In this document: piece by piece, positions 22,584 to 33,348 of the stretch
How the letters are laid out: each line of letters opens with the position of its first letter
Numbering within the stretch: the first letter of the stretch is position 1
NCBI GenBank assembly: GCA_001557505.1
Contig: LSAX01000004.1
Location: 3,844,001-3,908,000, forward strand
Origin: Reticulascus tulasneorum
Taxonomy: Eukaryota > Ascomycota > Sordariomycetes > Glomerellales > Reticulascaceae
Direction of reading: 5' to 3'
Length of the DNA: 64,000 nucleotides
The notes under the pieces: model-generated
Told to the model about the DNA's origin: nothing
Database searches by the model: none
The model's input: the letters and a program-made list of their open reading frames with translations, nothing else
Program-made: the position numbers and the translations under genes

Positions 22584-23945
22584 ATGTCGACGCCAAATTC
22601 GAATGCAGCGGCCTACCTCCTAGCATCCTCAGCAACGACCCTCGCATCCTCAGCCATCCACGACCGGGTTATAGGCACTATCATCGGATCTGCTCTCGGA
22701 GATACAATCGGCCTTTATACCGAGTTTCTCTCTGCGAAGCAATCGGAGATCTCATATCCTTCCAGAAAGTTCACTCTCCTGCCGAAAGATGAGGCAACTC
22801 CATTCCGTCGCGACCGTCATCGAAGCCCGCATCACATCGGCGACTGGACAGATGACACGGATCATGCACTACTGATTCTACTCTCGTTCTTGCACAGCGA
22901 CGGGAAGACAATGGACCCTGGCGATTTCGCGTCTCGGCTTCGAACTTGGGTTGACATGGGACTCCGTGCCTTGGATACAGTACCACTAGGTCTCGGCCGC
23001 ACCGTCGGGACTATTGTGCGAAAGAAGGCTTTCTTTGACGATCCAGAGGGTACTGCACGGGAGGTCTGGATTAAGGGCGGCCGCAATATTGCTCCCAACG
23101 GGAGCTTAATGCGAACCCATCCTCTAGGGCTGACCTGCTTGACAAAATCGACCGAAGAAACATTCGACACGGCCGCACGGTACTCTGTTGTCACCCACGT
23201 TGACCCGCGGTGTGTGGTGTCATGCGTTATTGGTACTGCTTTGGTACGGGGGCTTGTCCGTGGTGAGGTCTCCGAAGAAAGGCACATCGACGAGATGGTC
23301 GAGGCGGGGGTCAAATGGTACCAGCAGTGGAGAGAAAAGAACGAAGAGATGGACGAGAGCAAAAAGGAGGACACTGCGTTGGATCTCGAAGAACTTCACC
23401 GGCACACTCGAATGACCAGTCTTCCCGAGTTAGAACTGGATGACGGACCCAAGATTGGCTATGTCTATAAGACATTCGGATCTGGAATCGTCCTTCTCCG
23501 ATTGGCCATGCAAAGGATGAATAAGAACCACAATACCATGAGCACACAGCTCTCAATCTTTGAAGAGTTGATCACCGACTTGATCATGGAGGGGGGCGAC
23601 GCAGACACAAATGCCTGTTTTGCAGGGGCATTGCTTGGGGCGTACCTAGGCTACAAGGCTCTGCCGCCCCACTGGAGGGATGGAATGCGCCATGGACCAT
23701 GGTTGCTAGGGAAGGCCGAAGGTTTATGCAATATCTTGGAAGTTACAGCGGGGAGCTACGTTGGCTCGGAGGACAAAGATACCGGTTTAGACGGAGGGAG
23801 GGGCTTCTTGACAAACAGCCAGATCGACGAGAAGTGGATGTTGCTTCAAGCGTGGATAGTACAGGAGGATCAAGAATTCAAACGCCGTGAGGAGGCCAGC
23901 ACAAAGAGGAAGAGCTTATTCGGGTCGATGCCATGGTCAAAATAA
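22584..23945 (+). CDS. ADP-ribosylglycohydrolase family protein
   Basis: A 453-residue single-exon enzyme of the ADP-ribosylhydrolase (ARH/DraG) fold, which removes ADP-ribose from proteins or other ADP-ribosylated molecules using two Mg2+ ions. Motifs: IGTIIGSALGDTIGL near residue 28, metal-binding GDWTDDTDHALL near 90, NGSLMRTHPLG near 170, and the second metal site GGDADTNACFAGALLGAYLG near 335. All acidic ligands are present, so catalytic activity is expected. A Lys/Glu-rich insert (about 235-275) is unusual. It is transcribed away from the NLR-like gene across about 2.1 kb. Cytosolic; no targeting signal seen. Confidence 0.93.
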   Translation: MSTPNSNAAAYLLASSATTLASSAIHDRVIGTIIGSALGDTIGLYTEFLSAKQSEISYPSRKFTLLPKDEATPFRRDRHRSPHHIGDWTDDTDHALLILLSFLHSDGKTMDPGDFASRLRTWVDMGLRALDTVPLGLGRTVGTIVRKKAFFDDPEGTAREVWIKGGRNIAPNGSLMRTHPLGLTCLTKSTEETFDTAARYSVVTHVDPRCVVSCVIGTALVRGLVRGEVSEERHIDEMVEAGVKWYQQWREKNEEMDESKKEDTALDLEELHRHTRMTSLPELELDDGPKIGYVYKTFGSGIVLLRLAMQRMNKNHNTMSTQLSIFEELITDLIMEGGDADTNACFAGALLGAYLGYKALPPHWRDGMRHGPWLLGKAEGLCNILEVTAGSYVGSEDKDTGLDGGRGFLTNSQIDEKWMLLQAWIVQEDQEFKRREEASTKRKSLFGSMPWSK

Positions 23946-24450
23946 GATCATCATGCGTTAATTGTATAGAACTCCAGGTATGGACACTGCATGTCTAATC
24001 AGTAACCCCAGTCACTTTTCTCTGTGTGCTATTGATTTTCATGAAAGGTGCGGGGGTAGAGTGTAAACCAAAGCAGGCAGTAGAAAATAGGGAGCCGATC
24101 TTCCGAGTCCCCATCACCTTCGTGTGCAAGACGGATGTCAAGTTGCTGTTGCAACAGATTCAGGGACTGACTACTGATGATTTGATCCTTTCCAGGAGTT
24201 TAAAAGGAGGTAGGTTGCCAGCTAAATGGTGCACTAGTGATAACCGTAGTAGCGGTTGATTAGATTATACGTGGGCTAACAAAGACTTTGTGAACCGCCC
24301 CTCTAAAGTTAGCAGTCTCGTTCCTTTGAATTCGATGAGGCTGGAAATTTTAGAAGAAGCTCCCTATTCAAGTATGTTGTGTCAAGAGTGTCAAGACAGA
24401 GCTTGTTCATTCAACTATTAAAGATTATCTAGCCATTACCGGCATCTTAC
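23946..24450. other. Intergenic region between convergent genes
   Basis: 3' flanks of the ADP-ribosylglycohydrolase and the M28 peptidase. Nothing recognisable. Confidence 0.6.
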
Positions 24451-26797
24451 TCATGTCTTGATAATGTCGGCAGCGCGGTGGATGCCCCTCGCAGTTCTAG
24501 AAACCCAATCTCTGGCAGTCTCGAAATCCGCCGCATCAATAGCTTCGGTGACACCTGGATACGTCACTGGCGCATAGCCCGTATCAAGACCCGGCGCGTT
24601 GACGACGTGGCGGTAGAACTCCCGCGTTGGCAGGCCACCCTGCGACACGAATCCGCGCTGGAAATCGCGGTACTTGTGATTGACAACGGCGATGAGCGCG
24701 GCATCGTTCGTCAGGACGGCCAGGCGCTCTAGGGCCTTCACCTCCCCGGCTCTCAGCTCAAAGGTCTCGATCGCTTCCAAGAGCTCCGAGGTGTCCAGCT
24801 CTTCACCAGATGCTTCGATGACATCTAGGAGATCCTCGTAATACGCCCGGAGTTCTACTCCGTAGTTGGGAAGATCGAAGGGTAGGAGTTCATCATCAGC
24901 CAGATGATATGCTAGGAGTGCGAGGTATTGACCCATGGTCTTGTGGACATGGAACCCCGGGTCGCCGAAGTTTGCCATCCAGTGATAAGTGTCGTAATTG
25001 CTATGGTAGCCCCAAACTGGGTCTCCTGGACCGCCTCCAGAGCCTAGGTCAACCTGTGAGGGGTTGTTAGTATATCGCTTTCCTTGGAGAATCTTTGGCT
25101 GAGCTTACCGCACCAATGCCTCGGTGCAAGAATGTGCCGTAGTCACTGCCGCTGCCCAGAACACCAACTTCACCCGATACATTCTGCCACACGTCGAAAA
25201 GGGTCTGATTGAAAGCTCCCTTCGAGGGGTGAATTACCTTCTTCATAATATCTGTGGCGATAGCGTGGAGTTCCGGTGTAGCAGAAATATCAGGATTCGG
25301 TCCTGTAACAGCAACATCGATGTTCAGGTAAGCGACAGTGGTCTCCGTTAGCCAGTTAATGTACTCCTCAACAAACTCAGTTGAGCCAATCATGCCGTAC
25401 TCTTCGGCATCCCATGATGCAAGCACGCTATCTGGGGTCAGAGTGAATACTTAAGGAACTCTTGGGATTGAGTCTTACATGTTTCGTGTGGGCTTCCATC
25501 CAGTCTTGAGCAGCTTCCCAAATGCCTTGGCCAATTCGACCATGACTGCAGAGCCCGAGTTCGGATCCCCGGCACCACCAACCATCCACGTGTCACGGTG
25601 ATTGCCAATAACAAGAGTCTCGTCGCTGTTTGTTCCGTTTATGTAGCCGATGACGTTCCAGATAGGTGTAATCTTGCTCTCCATAAGATTGTGGAGAGAC
25701 AAAGTCACACCCGGCGCCGGACCGGTGCTGTAAGTTGCATCCAATGCCCCGACCCATCGTGTGCGGTTCACTTCTTCTCCCGCAGGACCGAAGCCGTCGA
25801 GGGCCTGTAGAAGAGGCAACACTGATCTGTACGACAATGGAACGGATGGAATTTTGGGGACAACATCTGAAATGTCGGCCCTAGGAGAGTCTGCCTTGGA
25901 TGGGTAGCCTGGCGTCGTTGGATCTCCAGCACGTGTCGAGAGGAATAGCACCGATCCCTTTTGCACGGTGCTCGGATTTCTTGCTGGACCATCTGTCGTT
26001 TGTCAATTGTAGTTCTCCTGCTAAGGACACCTGTGGGGTAGGCGAACCTGGGTACGCCTCGTATCCATTGGCCACGGTAATCTCGCCGTCATCACCGGGG
26101 TCGGTGAAGATGACAACGCCAATCATGCCATGATCCTGGGCATTTTTGACTTTCAGGCCGCGGAACGGGCCGCCGTATCTTGCCAAAGCAATCTTACCCT
26201 CCAATTCGACGCCAAGTTCCACAAGACGAGCAAAGTCAACCTGTTGTCCGCGACTAGACTATGTAAGCTATTACTTAGCATCTCGGAATCAAGAATGAAA
26301 ACTGACCCAACATAGACATATTCGGCCGTGACATCTCCGGAGGCAGAATACCCATGAAAACTGGGCTGGTTGTCTTCCCAATTTGTCACGTCATCTTCCA
26401 CCAACTTGTCCTCGATGAGGCTGACATCTTCAGTGGTGCCATTTGGGTGGCTGATGCTGAGCGAGGCAGAGACAGGGTAACTGAGATAGACATGGTACTC
26501 GTCTAAACGACTGGTAAATCCGTATTCGGCCCATTTATCCGCAGTCCACTGGGCCGCCTCTTGGCCCGTGCCAGCAAGCTTCTGCTTGTGGGTGTAGTAG
26601 TAGGACCACTCGTCCAGTGTCACATTGTCAAAGGAATTCAGAAGAATGGACTCGGTCTCCGACGATGTGGGGGGGAAGTCGGCCTGGCGTTTGGCCAGTC
26701 GCTGCCTGTGGGTATGCTTCTTCTCAAGACCAAACTCGCGCAAGCATGCATACGTGCACGCGGCGAACAATGCCGTCGATAATAAGTACCGGCGCAT
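24451..26797 (-). CDS. Secreted or vacuolar M28B glutamate carboxypeptidase-like metallopeptidase
   Basis: A 710-residue zinc peptidase of the glutamate carboxypeptidase II/transferrin-receptor type. Exons: 26797-26307, 26253-26048, 25992-25479, 25427-25109, 25053-24451. The N-terminus (MRRYLLSTALFAACTYA) is a signal peptide or anchor. The PA domain is seen as VGRGQQVDFARLVELG, KIALARYGGPFRGLKVKNA and VIFTDPGDDGE; the peptidase as IGNHRDTWMVGGAGDPNSGS (first His and bridging Asp), LASWDAEEYGMIGSTEF (catalytic and metal Glu), NIDVAVTG (Asp) and HSNYDTYHWM (last His). A dimerisation-like helical C-terminus ends in ADIIKT. All ligands are present and length is normal. Likely role: trimming acidic dipeptides or gamma-glutamyl substrates outside the cell or in the vacuole. 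The second donor, GTTCGC, is unusual but restores the family sequence. Confidence 0.93.
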
Positions 26798-28195
26798 GGT
26801 GTGTTTATTGGCTTGAACCTTATATCAACCTAATCCGGCGAGAGCTGGGAGCAGAAGGCCTCAACAACAGATGAAATCTGGCGACCGGGTTCATATTTAT
26901 ATTTCCAAGCTGCACCTCGTTCCGAGCTTCAAAAACTGCAACTGCATGCGTGTAAGACGCGGCCATCCAGTCCGATCCGTCTCCCGCCTCAATTTGGCGG
27001 CGATCCCATAGACAATTGGGGACGTCGTCATTGTTGAACGCCCAGGTCTCGGCAGCTGAGGGAAGTTGAAGGATTTCTGGGAACTTTGGAAGCGCAATCC
27101 AGGGTCAGATACTCATCACCTGCCTGTTTAGTAAAAGAGCTCAAGAACAATTGGGGTCCACCGGTTACTCGAGTGAGGGGTATTTTTACGTTTGTTCTTG
27201 TTGATGCAGATTGGCGTCAGCGGCGACGAACACTCCCGCCATCATCCTACGTTTAATCCGACCTAGATATTCCAGTAGATACACCTGGAAGCATTAGAGT
27301 GAATATTGTGATCTGTAGTGAGTACATAATTAGAATATTAGGATATTTAAAGGATTCTTATGCTGCCTTGGACCTCTTTTCCGACCAAGGCTCGCCTTCA
27401 ACACCAGAAAGACTGGATGCCTTCCGTTTTTGTCACCACTTGCGGGGGAGGGGAGGCTGGAAATCGACGCTTCGGATGAATCGCGTCATACTTCCCCTCA
27501 ATTATGCTGGCTGGGCGCCGAGTAAAACATTACAAGGATGCGGTACGGAGGATCGTATCATCCAAATCCGTCCAGTGAGTTTTGCTCTTCCTCGGCGATA
27601 GGAAATCGTAACGAATAGGCATGCAGTGGTTACACGCAGCTTGCGTCAGACATTCATACCGGACGTCCAAGTCAGTCAGATTAGAATTCCTCCACCACCG
27701 TTTATCGCCGCGAGAATGAGGAGTGAGAAGGAGCTGAAGTTCCTCCGGTCGTTCCGGGCGGTTCATCCAATGGACAGGGCGTGGTTAGTGCCCACGCTTA
27801 ATATTTAGCCCTGGAGATCCTTTGTGCGCAACAACACCAGCAAACAAACTCGCAGCACAAAAGTACTTGGTTGGTGCTAGGAGACTTGGCATTCATTCAA
27901 CCCCCGCGACTCAAAGCCATTTCGGGGTGAGCTCGATATTGTGAAGGAGGAACATGCATACATGTCAGTCCAAATATGCAAGTATTCAAACTTGGTCTAC
28001 GAAATACGTCTACCATCAGGCAACTAGGGCTGTTTAAGTCGAGAATTTGACATGAAGATGCATAATATTATGATGCTTTTTACTACCTTGGCTATTTATC
28101 TCACATCGTAATGAGCCTCATAATGCCAACACAGATTGAAAGTGTCATGGCCACCACGTTTGCCTCATGAAAAGGTCGCCAAACGCACCCGTAAC
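26798..28195. other. Intergenic region
   Basis: Includes the likely promoter of the M28 peptidase gene (TATAAATA on the minus strand near 26894-26901, about 100 bases before its ATG). Short frames at 27299-27601 and 27530-27766 show no protein character. Nothing else supported. Confidence 0.5.
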
Positions 28196-28534
28196 TCAGG
28201 ATGTGCAAAGATTAAACTCCTCGAGGAAGTCATCGAGACTATCGATGCAATCGACGCAGGGGCAAGCCTTTGAACTGGTTAACTATCTGCTCGTATCAGG
28301 GACTGTGTACCAAGTACTCACGCTGTCGATAGCACCTCCAAGACAGTCGATAAGGGCATCCGGGTTGCGGCCTCTAATCGCAGCCACAATGCATACCGCG
28401 TTGACCACGATCTCAGCACAAGAGACGAGGTCGCACGCGCGTTTGACGTAAAGCGGCCCAGCGGGGGATGTCGCTGGAGCTGCGAGGCCCATGCCGACTG
28501 TGGCGAGGGCGACGACCGCGTTGATGAGGCGCAT
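28196..28534 (-). CDS. Small secreted eight-cysteine protein, CBP1-like
   Basis: A 94-residue precursor in two exons, 28534-28322 and 28267-28196. Signal peptide (MRLINAVVALATVGMGLAAP), short propeptide ending in the Kex2 site YVKR, then a mature domain of about 60 residues with eight Cys: CDLVSC, one in VNAVC, one in ALIDC, ACPC, DC and a terminal NLC. The spacing resembles the fungal calcium-binding/CBP1-like secreted family known from Histoplasma, but the match is by pattern only. The acidic C-terminus (DSLDDFLEEFN) is notable. Size, Cys content and processing site make it a candidate effector or surface-active peptide. The second exon is supported by a clean GTGAGT donor and in-frame Cys-rich continuation. 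Confidence 0.78.
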
Positions 28535-30027
28535 AATGACTAAGAGAAGGTGACCTGGGATTATTCAGTGCTGTGGTGCTGTGGGTGCTTTTTTCGATGT
28601 GAGAGGTGATAGCTGGATGATGAAGGAATTGGAGACCAGCTAGTAGAGGGCAAAATGTGATCTTATATAGAGTCTTTGGCTCACATCTTACGTTAGTTGC
28701 TCCCCTATATCTTGGCCTTAAGAGAAGGCTCGAAGGACGGTCCGCGAGCCTAAGATCTCGATCCTTTGCTTGCAGCTCGGCAACTTCATTCCTCCGTCTT
28801 TCAAGACGTTCATGAGGACATTAGGTTTAACCATGGGGGAAGGTGTGAAGATGTGACTCTGCATCTGCTCACCGAGTCCTCAAGGGCCAATCTAAAGGGA
28901 CGAATAGAACTGGAAAGTGGAGTCTGTTTTGTCAATGCTTCGCCATTCTTTCCTGTCAGGCTCAGGGCTCGGTCGGCAAGTGGCTAGATACAACTTGGCA
29001 ACTACCCGAGCGCAATTGCCAAGAAGATTAACTTTTGATCTACATAATCGTGTCTCCCGTCGGATTCTTCTGCACTGAGAATCCGAATGCCTTACCAAGC
29101 ATTCCTTAGTCCTTGAGGAGGCAGAATCTGCGGCATACAGCTTGATTATGATCAAAATGTTAGTACAAGAGGGATCGGCCGGCAGAGTTTGAAACTCTGA
29201 ATACAGATTACTCTTCGAATCGGCTGTGGTTGGTGATTCCTAGGCCCGGCCTTAGATATTGACCGAATACTAATCTCGGCCAATGCGACTGGTGACAACA
29301 GTGACTCCTAATACACTGTCCGCTTATGCTATATTTGGTAGGATGGCAGATCGGCCTGGATGCGAATCTGGGGAAGTCAAGCCACACCCGGGCAGGGCGA
29401 GAGCTACAGCCCTAGCCGTGTCGGATGTTTTGCTCCATATCGCATCGTCTTCACAAGGTTTCATCGCGGCTCAAGTCCGGCCAATGAGCGTGTAACCCAG
29501 TATCCGAAGGCCAGCTGGCAGATGAAGACGCCTGCCATGCGGGCTAGCATTGGCTGACAATTTTGGAACAGCTTTCGGCTCGGCCGCCGTGTCAGAGGAA
29601 GCCGCTGATCTATCTCGATCTGGAACAGCTTCTGCTAGGTTGAGGCAAAGCTCTGCATCATCAGAACCTACCGAATGGAGCCCTCCATGGTCCCGGCGGT
29701 AGTTCGTCCTGAGGAAACCAAGCCACCGAACCAACGCCAAGCTAAGCCCCGCAAAGATCTGCTTCCCGCGGCTTCCCCCATTCTAGAGTATGGTTGCATC
29801 CTCTGCGACTCAAACTGCGGCAGAAGAGAGATCGGCGGTAAGACGGGCATGCAGGAACAACCGGCTGACAGCTGGTGATCTGCTAAGGTTTACAGCTGCT
29901 TCGAGGTTGTAGGTTTACATTCTACAAGCTTAGGAGTGATAGCTTGTAATTGTCCATGCTAGCGGACTGCCCACGTGAGATTAAACTTTTGTAGATTTAC
30001 ATACTATCTTAGGATCCGTGCTTCCGC
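28535..30027. other. Intergenic region
   Basis: About 1.5 kb. The stretch 29350-29880 is GC-richer and has several overlapping short frames, such as one around LALVRWLGFLRTNYRRDHGG on the minus strand, that could be debris of an old gene, but no family can be named. Confidence 0.4.
28662..28669 (-). promoter_or_regulatory. Putative TATA box of the small secreted protein
   Basis: TATATAAG on the minus strand about 130 bases upstream of the start codon of the eight-Cys protein gene. Confidence 0.45.
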
Positions 30028-32544
30028 CTACCACAAGCCACAGGTTGGCTTCTTATCTTTACACTTGAAACTCTCCTTGAATTCTCGGCTGTTAGCCATG
30101 GTGCCCAGAATCCTAGCCCATCTCGGCGCATGAGGATCGGTGTAGATTCTGTTGATAGCCGTGTCCTTCCTCGACTTACCACACCACCAATTGGAATACG
30201 TTACAAAGAAAAGCTGCTCCTGCGTGAAAAACTCCAAACCTGGAAGATCCTGGTTCGGTTTCTGCTTGGCCCGGATCTTCCAGGCTTGGAAAGATGCGGA
30301 CAGGCCACCGGCGTCGGCGATATTCTCACCCAAGGTAAGGCGGCCGTTGATGTGCAAAGGCTTGTCGTCGGGGCCAGGTACGGAGAAGTTTGCGTACTGG
30401 TTCACAAAACACTCGGCGCGCTCTTTGAAGGCGTCGACTGTATTGTTCGTCCACCAATCGGTGTAATTGCCATTGGGGTCGTAGTGGCGACCGGTTGAGT
30501 CGAAGGCGTGACTGAGCTCGTGCCCTGCAACTGAGCCGAACGCGCCGTACGACATGTATGGTGGAACATCGACGTCAAAGACTGGGAACTGCATAATACC
30601 AGCTGGGAAAACAATCTCGTTTCCGGGCGGGTTGTAATAGGCGTTGACGGTCGGCACCGTCATATCCCATTGGTCTCGATCGACTGGCTTCCCCAAGCTG
30701 GACCACTCTTCGGTAACTTCGAAGCTGTTCATGGAAATAACGTTGGCAAAGAATGTCGAGGAGTTGACGTTGACAGTGTCATAGAAGTGAGTGAGACTAG
30801 GCGGGTCCATGATGTTGGGGCTCTTGGTAGGGTACCCAATCTTCTGGACAATGTTGTATACCTTCTCTATGGCCTTCTTCGTGGTGGTCTTGTCCATCCA
30901 TTCCGTGGCTTTGAGCTTTTTCGTAAACTCGTTCTTGATGTCCGTAACGATCGTGTCTCCGAACTTCTTGGCATCGGCAGAGAATGCTTTCTCGACAAAG
31001 AAGCGACTCAGTATCCAGCCGAGGCCGTCGTCAACGTGCCCTACACAAGTTCGCCATCGCTCTGGGGCCGAGTCCGGATCCTGCAGTCCATTAGTAAAAC
31101 AGGCGAGATACATCAGGCGGGAATCCTACTTTGCCTGCTAGCTCGTTGACGAACTTCTTGTAGGGTTTGACAGCGTCCGATTCAACATATGGATAGAATG
31201 CTTGGACAGCTTTCCACAGGAAATAGCTTTGCAAAACATCGCCGCTTGTCTCTGAGAGTATCACAGAGAGAGCCTGCAGGTACGAAGGAGATGCGACGAT
31301 AATACGACTGATGTCCACATTGGGTGGGGCAAGATCGGAAATCAGCTCAGGTAATCCAATATCTGGAATGAGAGCTGCCGCTTCCACAAGTGACATTGGG
31401 TTATAGTATTTCTGCATGAACAGCATGTATCAGCGCCGGACTTGTTCGAATTCGAGGCAATACATACCGTAACATCTTCGCGTTCTTCAGTACTTGGGGA
31501 AGCAGCCGCAAGTTTCTTCTCAAGGTCAATGACCTGCGCGAAAGCTTCTTTATTTTGCTGATCGGGGATAAGCAAGCTGAGTACTTCGACTGCGACGCTG
31601 CGATACTTTTCAAGTAGCTTCTCGTCCTCGTAGCGCTCTTTTGAAGGAAGGCCAATTCTCCACGGCGCGCCAACAGATACCACGACAGTATCAGGATCTG
31701 TGTCGTCTGCCCCAGTTCCAGGGGAGACAAGGGCGGTCACACCATGCTTCGCAAGCAGGAGCACTGTGTCCTTAAGGTGATTTGCGTCCGAGGAAGCACT
31801 AGACCTACCGGGCATCTCAGCTGGGAATAGTTGCTGGATCTGGTCCAGAACGTCAATCAGTGGGGCAGCTCCAAGATTTTTGATAGTCGTCTCATCAAGA
31901 CATGCTTCATATGCGGATTTCATCTTGTTGAAGTTGTCCTCATCAGCGGACTGGCGGAGAGTATCCAGCTGCATTGGCGAGAAATGAGAATGCTGAGATA
32001 CGGTCAGTCAATACGACTCCTTTTAGTTGTTGTCGGAGACTCACTGCCGAGTCCTCCGGATATGGGGCTTCAAGGATGTGACGCAGCAGCAACTGAGAGG
32101 TCTCCGACATGATGGAGCCGGTAGAGGCATCGCCCTGGTCTGCTCGAAGATCGTGCCGCTCTCGCCATCCTCCACAAACCAACTCTTCAAAGTCTGTGCA
32201 TGGATCGAGCTCCTTGTAGTCCGGCGACAGATTGTACAGAAGCTCGGAGGCAGCATGGACGCAAGCCGGAGTCAAACACAGCTTCGGCTTGCTGCTCCAA
32301 TATCCTCGAACTAGCACATGTGTTAGTGCGATATTCCTAGTGGCGATAAGCGTGACAGGAGGGAACGCATGCATGCGATCGCAATGGACTTACAAGCCTG
32401 CGTGTGTACGATGGTATTTGCGACCAAGATGGCTGCAGTGACTGCCACACCACCCACCTTCAGATAAGTGCTCCGCCTGGAGGCTCTTGGCGCCAGTCTT
32501 GGCGACGACACCTCATCTCGAAGGAGTGGCGTTTTCTCGGCCAT
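30028..32544 (-). CDS. M13 neprilysin/endothelin-converting-enzyme-like metallopeptidase
   Basis: A 758-residue type II membrane zinc peptidase. Exons: 32544-32394, 32310-32045, 31992-31468, 31411-31130, 31080-30028. A short cytosolic tail with an acidic dileucine-like start (MAEKTPLLRDE) leads to a membrane helix (VGGVAVTAAILVANTIV). The M13 N-terminal domain follows, with CLTPACVHAASELL and DPCTDFEELVCGGW. The catalytic domain carries NAYYNPPGNEIVFPAGI, HELSHAFDSTG (HExxH, two Zn His and the catalytic Glu), ENIADAGG (third Zn ligand Glu) and a C-terminal CGLW, matching the family's CxxW ending. Length and motifs are those of an active enzyme that cleaves small peptides on the lumenal or extracellular side. 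Fungal substrates are unknown. Confidence 0.94.
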
Positions 32545-33348
32545 ATTCTTGTCAGTCTCTTCAAATTCTTGATGCAGCCTTTTGGAAAAGGTCTACAATG
32601 ATGAAAGAAAGATGCATCCAACGCCTTTGTCTGGGTAAGGGATATGGTGATGACGAGGATGAATGCGGGGGCTGAGTTGCTTGTTGCACCGCCTGGCGGC
32701 CCGTGCCCGAGTTCAACGGTTGGCCCGGCACCCCAATTTGCCTACCTACCTTACCACCTTAGGTAGTTTGCCCTCTGGTGCTTGTGGTGCAATAGCACCT
32801 GGCAAAAATGCAATTAATCTGCCCGCGATACATGTCGCAATCATTTTTACCGTTCTTTTTAATTATGCATTATCGATTGGAGATGTCAAGAACTTGTAAA
32901 TCGTAGAGGCAAGGGCCTGCCAATTTCTTCAGCGGACGATCGTCTAATTACTGTATATGTCGCCCGGGCATTGGTGGACCTCTATTTAGGTGCCCAAACC
33001 CCAATTGCAGGGCACTGCCAGGCGATCTATGTATGCCCGTAATTAGTGGCAGGATCAGTGACCATCATGATCAAATACAGCGTTGTCGAAGAGAGTGGGC
33101 CCACAGGTGAAGGTGACTTGTGCACTAATAAGTTCAAGGCTTTCGTATTCGGGGTATGGACTAGCATTATCATTAATCTGAGTATCGACACCTGGGCACA
33201 TAATCATAGCAGCAGCCAGACTCGCCCCACGGGACATGAGCATCCCAAGCTTCGTGGTTTTCCAATCGTTTCCCATTGCCCTCCTGTCCATGATACTCTG
33301 ACCAAGTATGGTAGCATGGAGGGATACACGGCGTCAGGCCGCTTAAGC
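32545..33348. other. Intergenic region
   Basis: Promoter of the M13 gene and 3' flank of the repeat protein gene. Holds a TACCTACC...CCTTAGGTAG cluster at 32741-32766, of the same word family as elsewhere. No gene seen. Confidence 0.55.

Noticed and set aside
29283..29878. Cluster of short frames on both strands suggesting a gene
   Set aside because: No frame can be extended with sensible splice sites and no family is recognisable.
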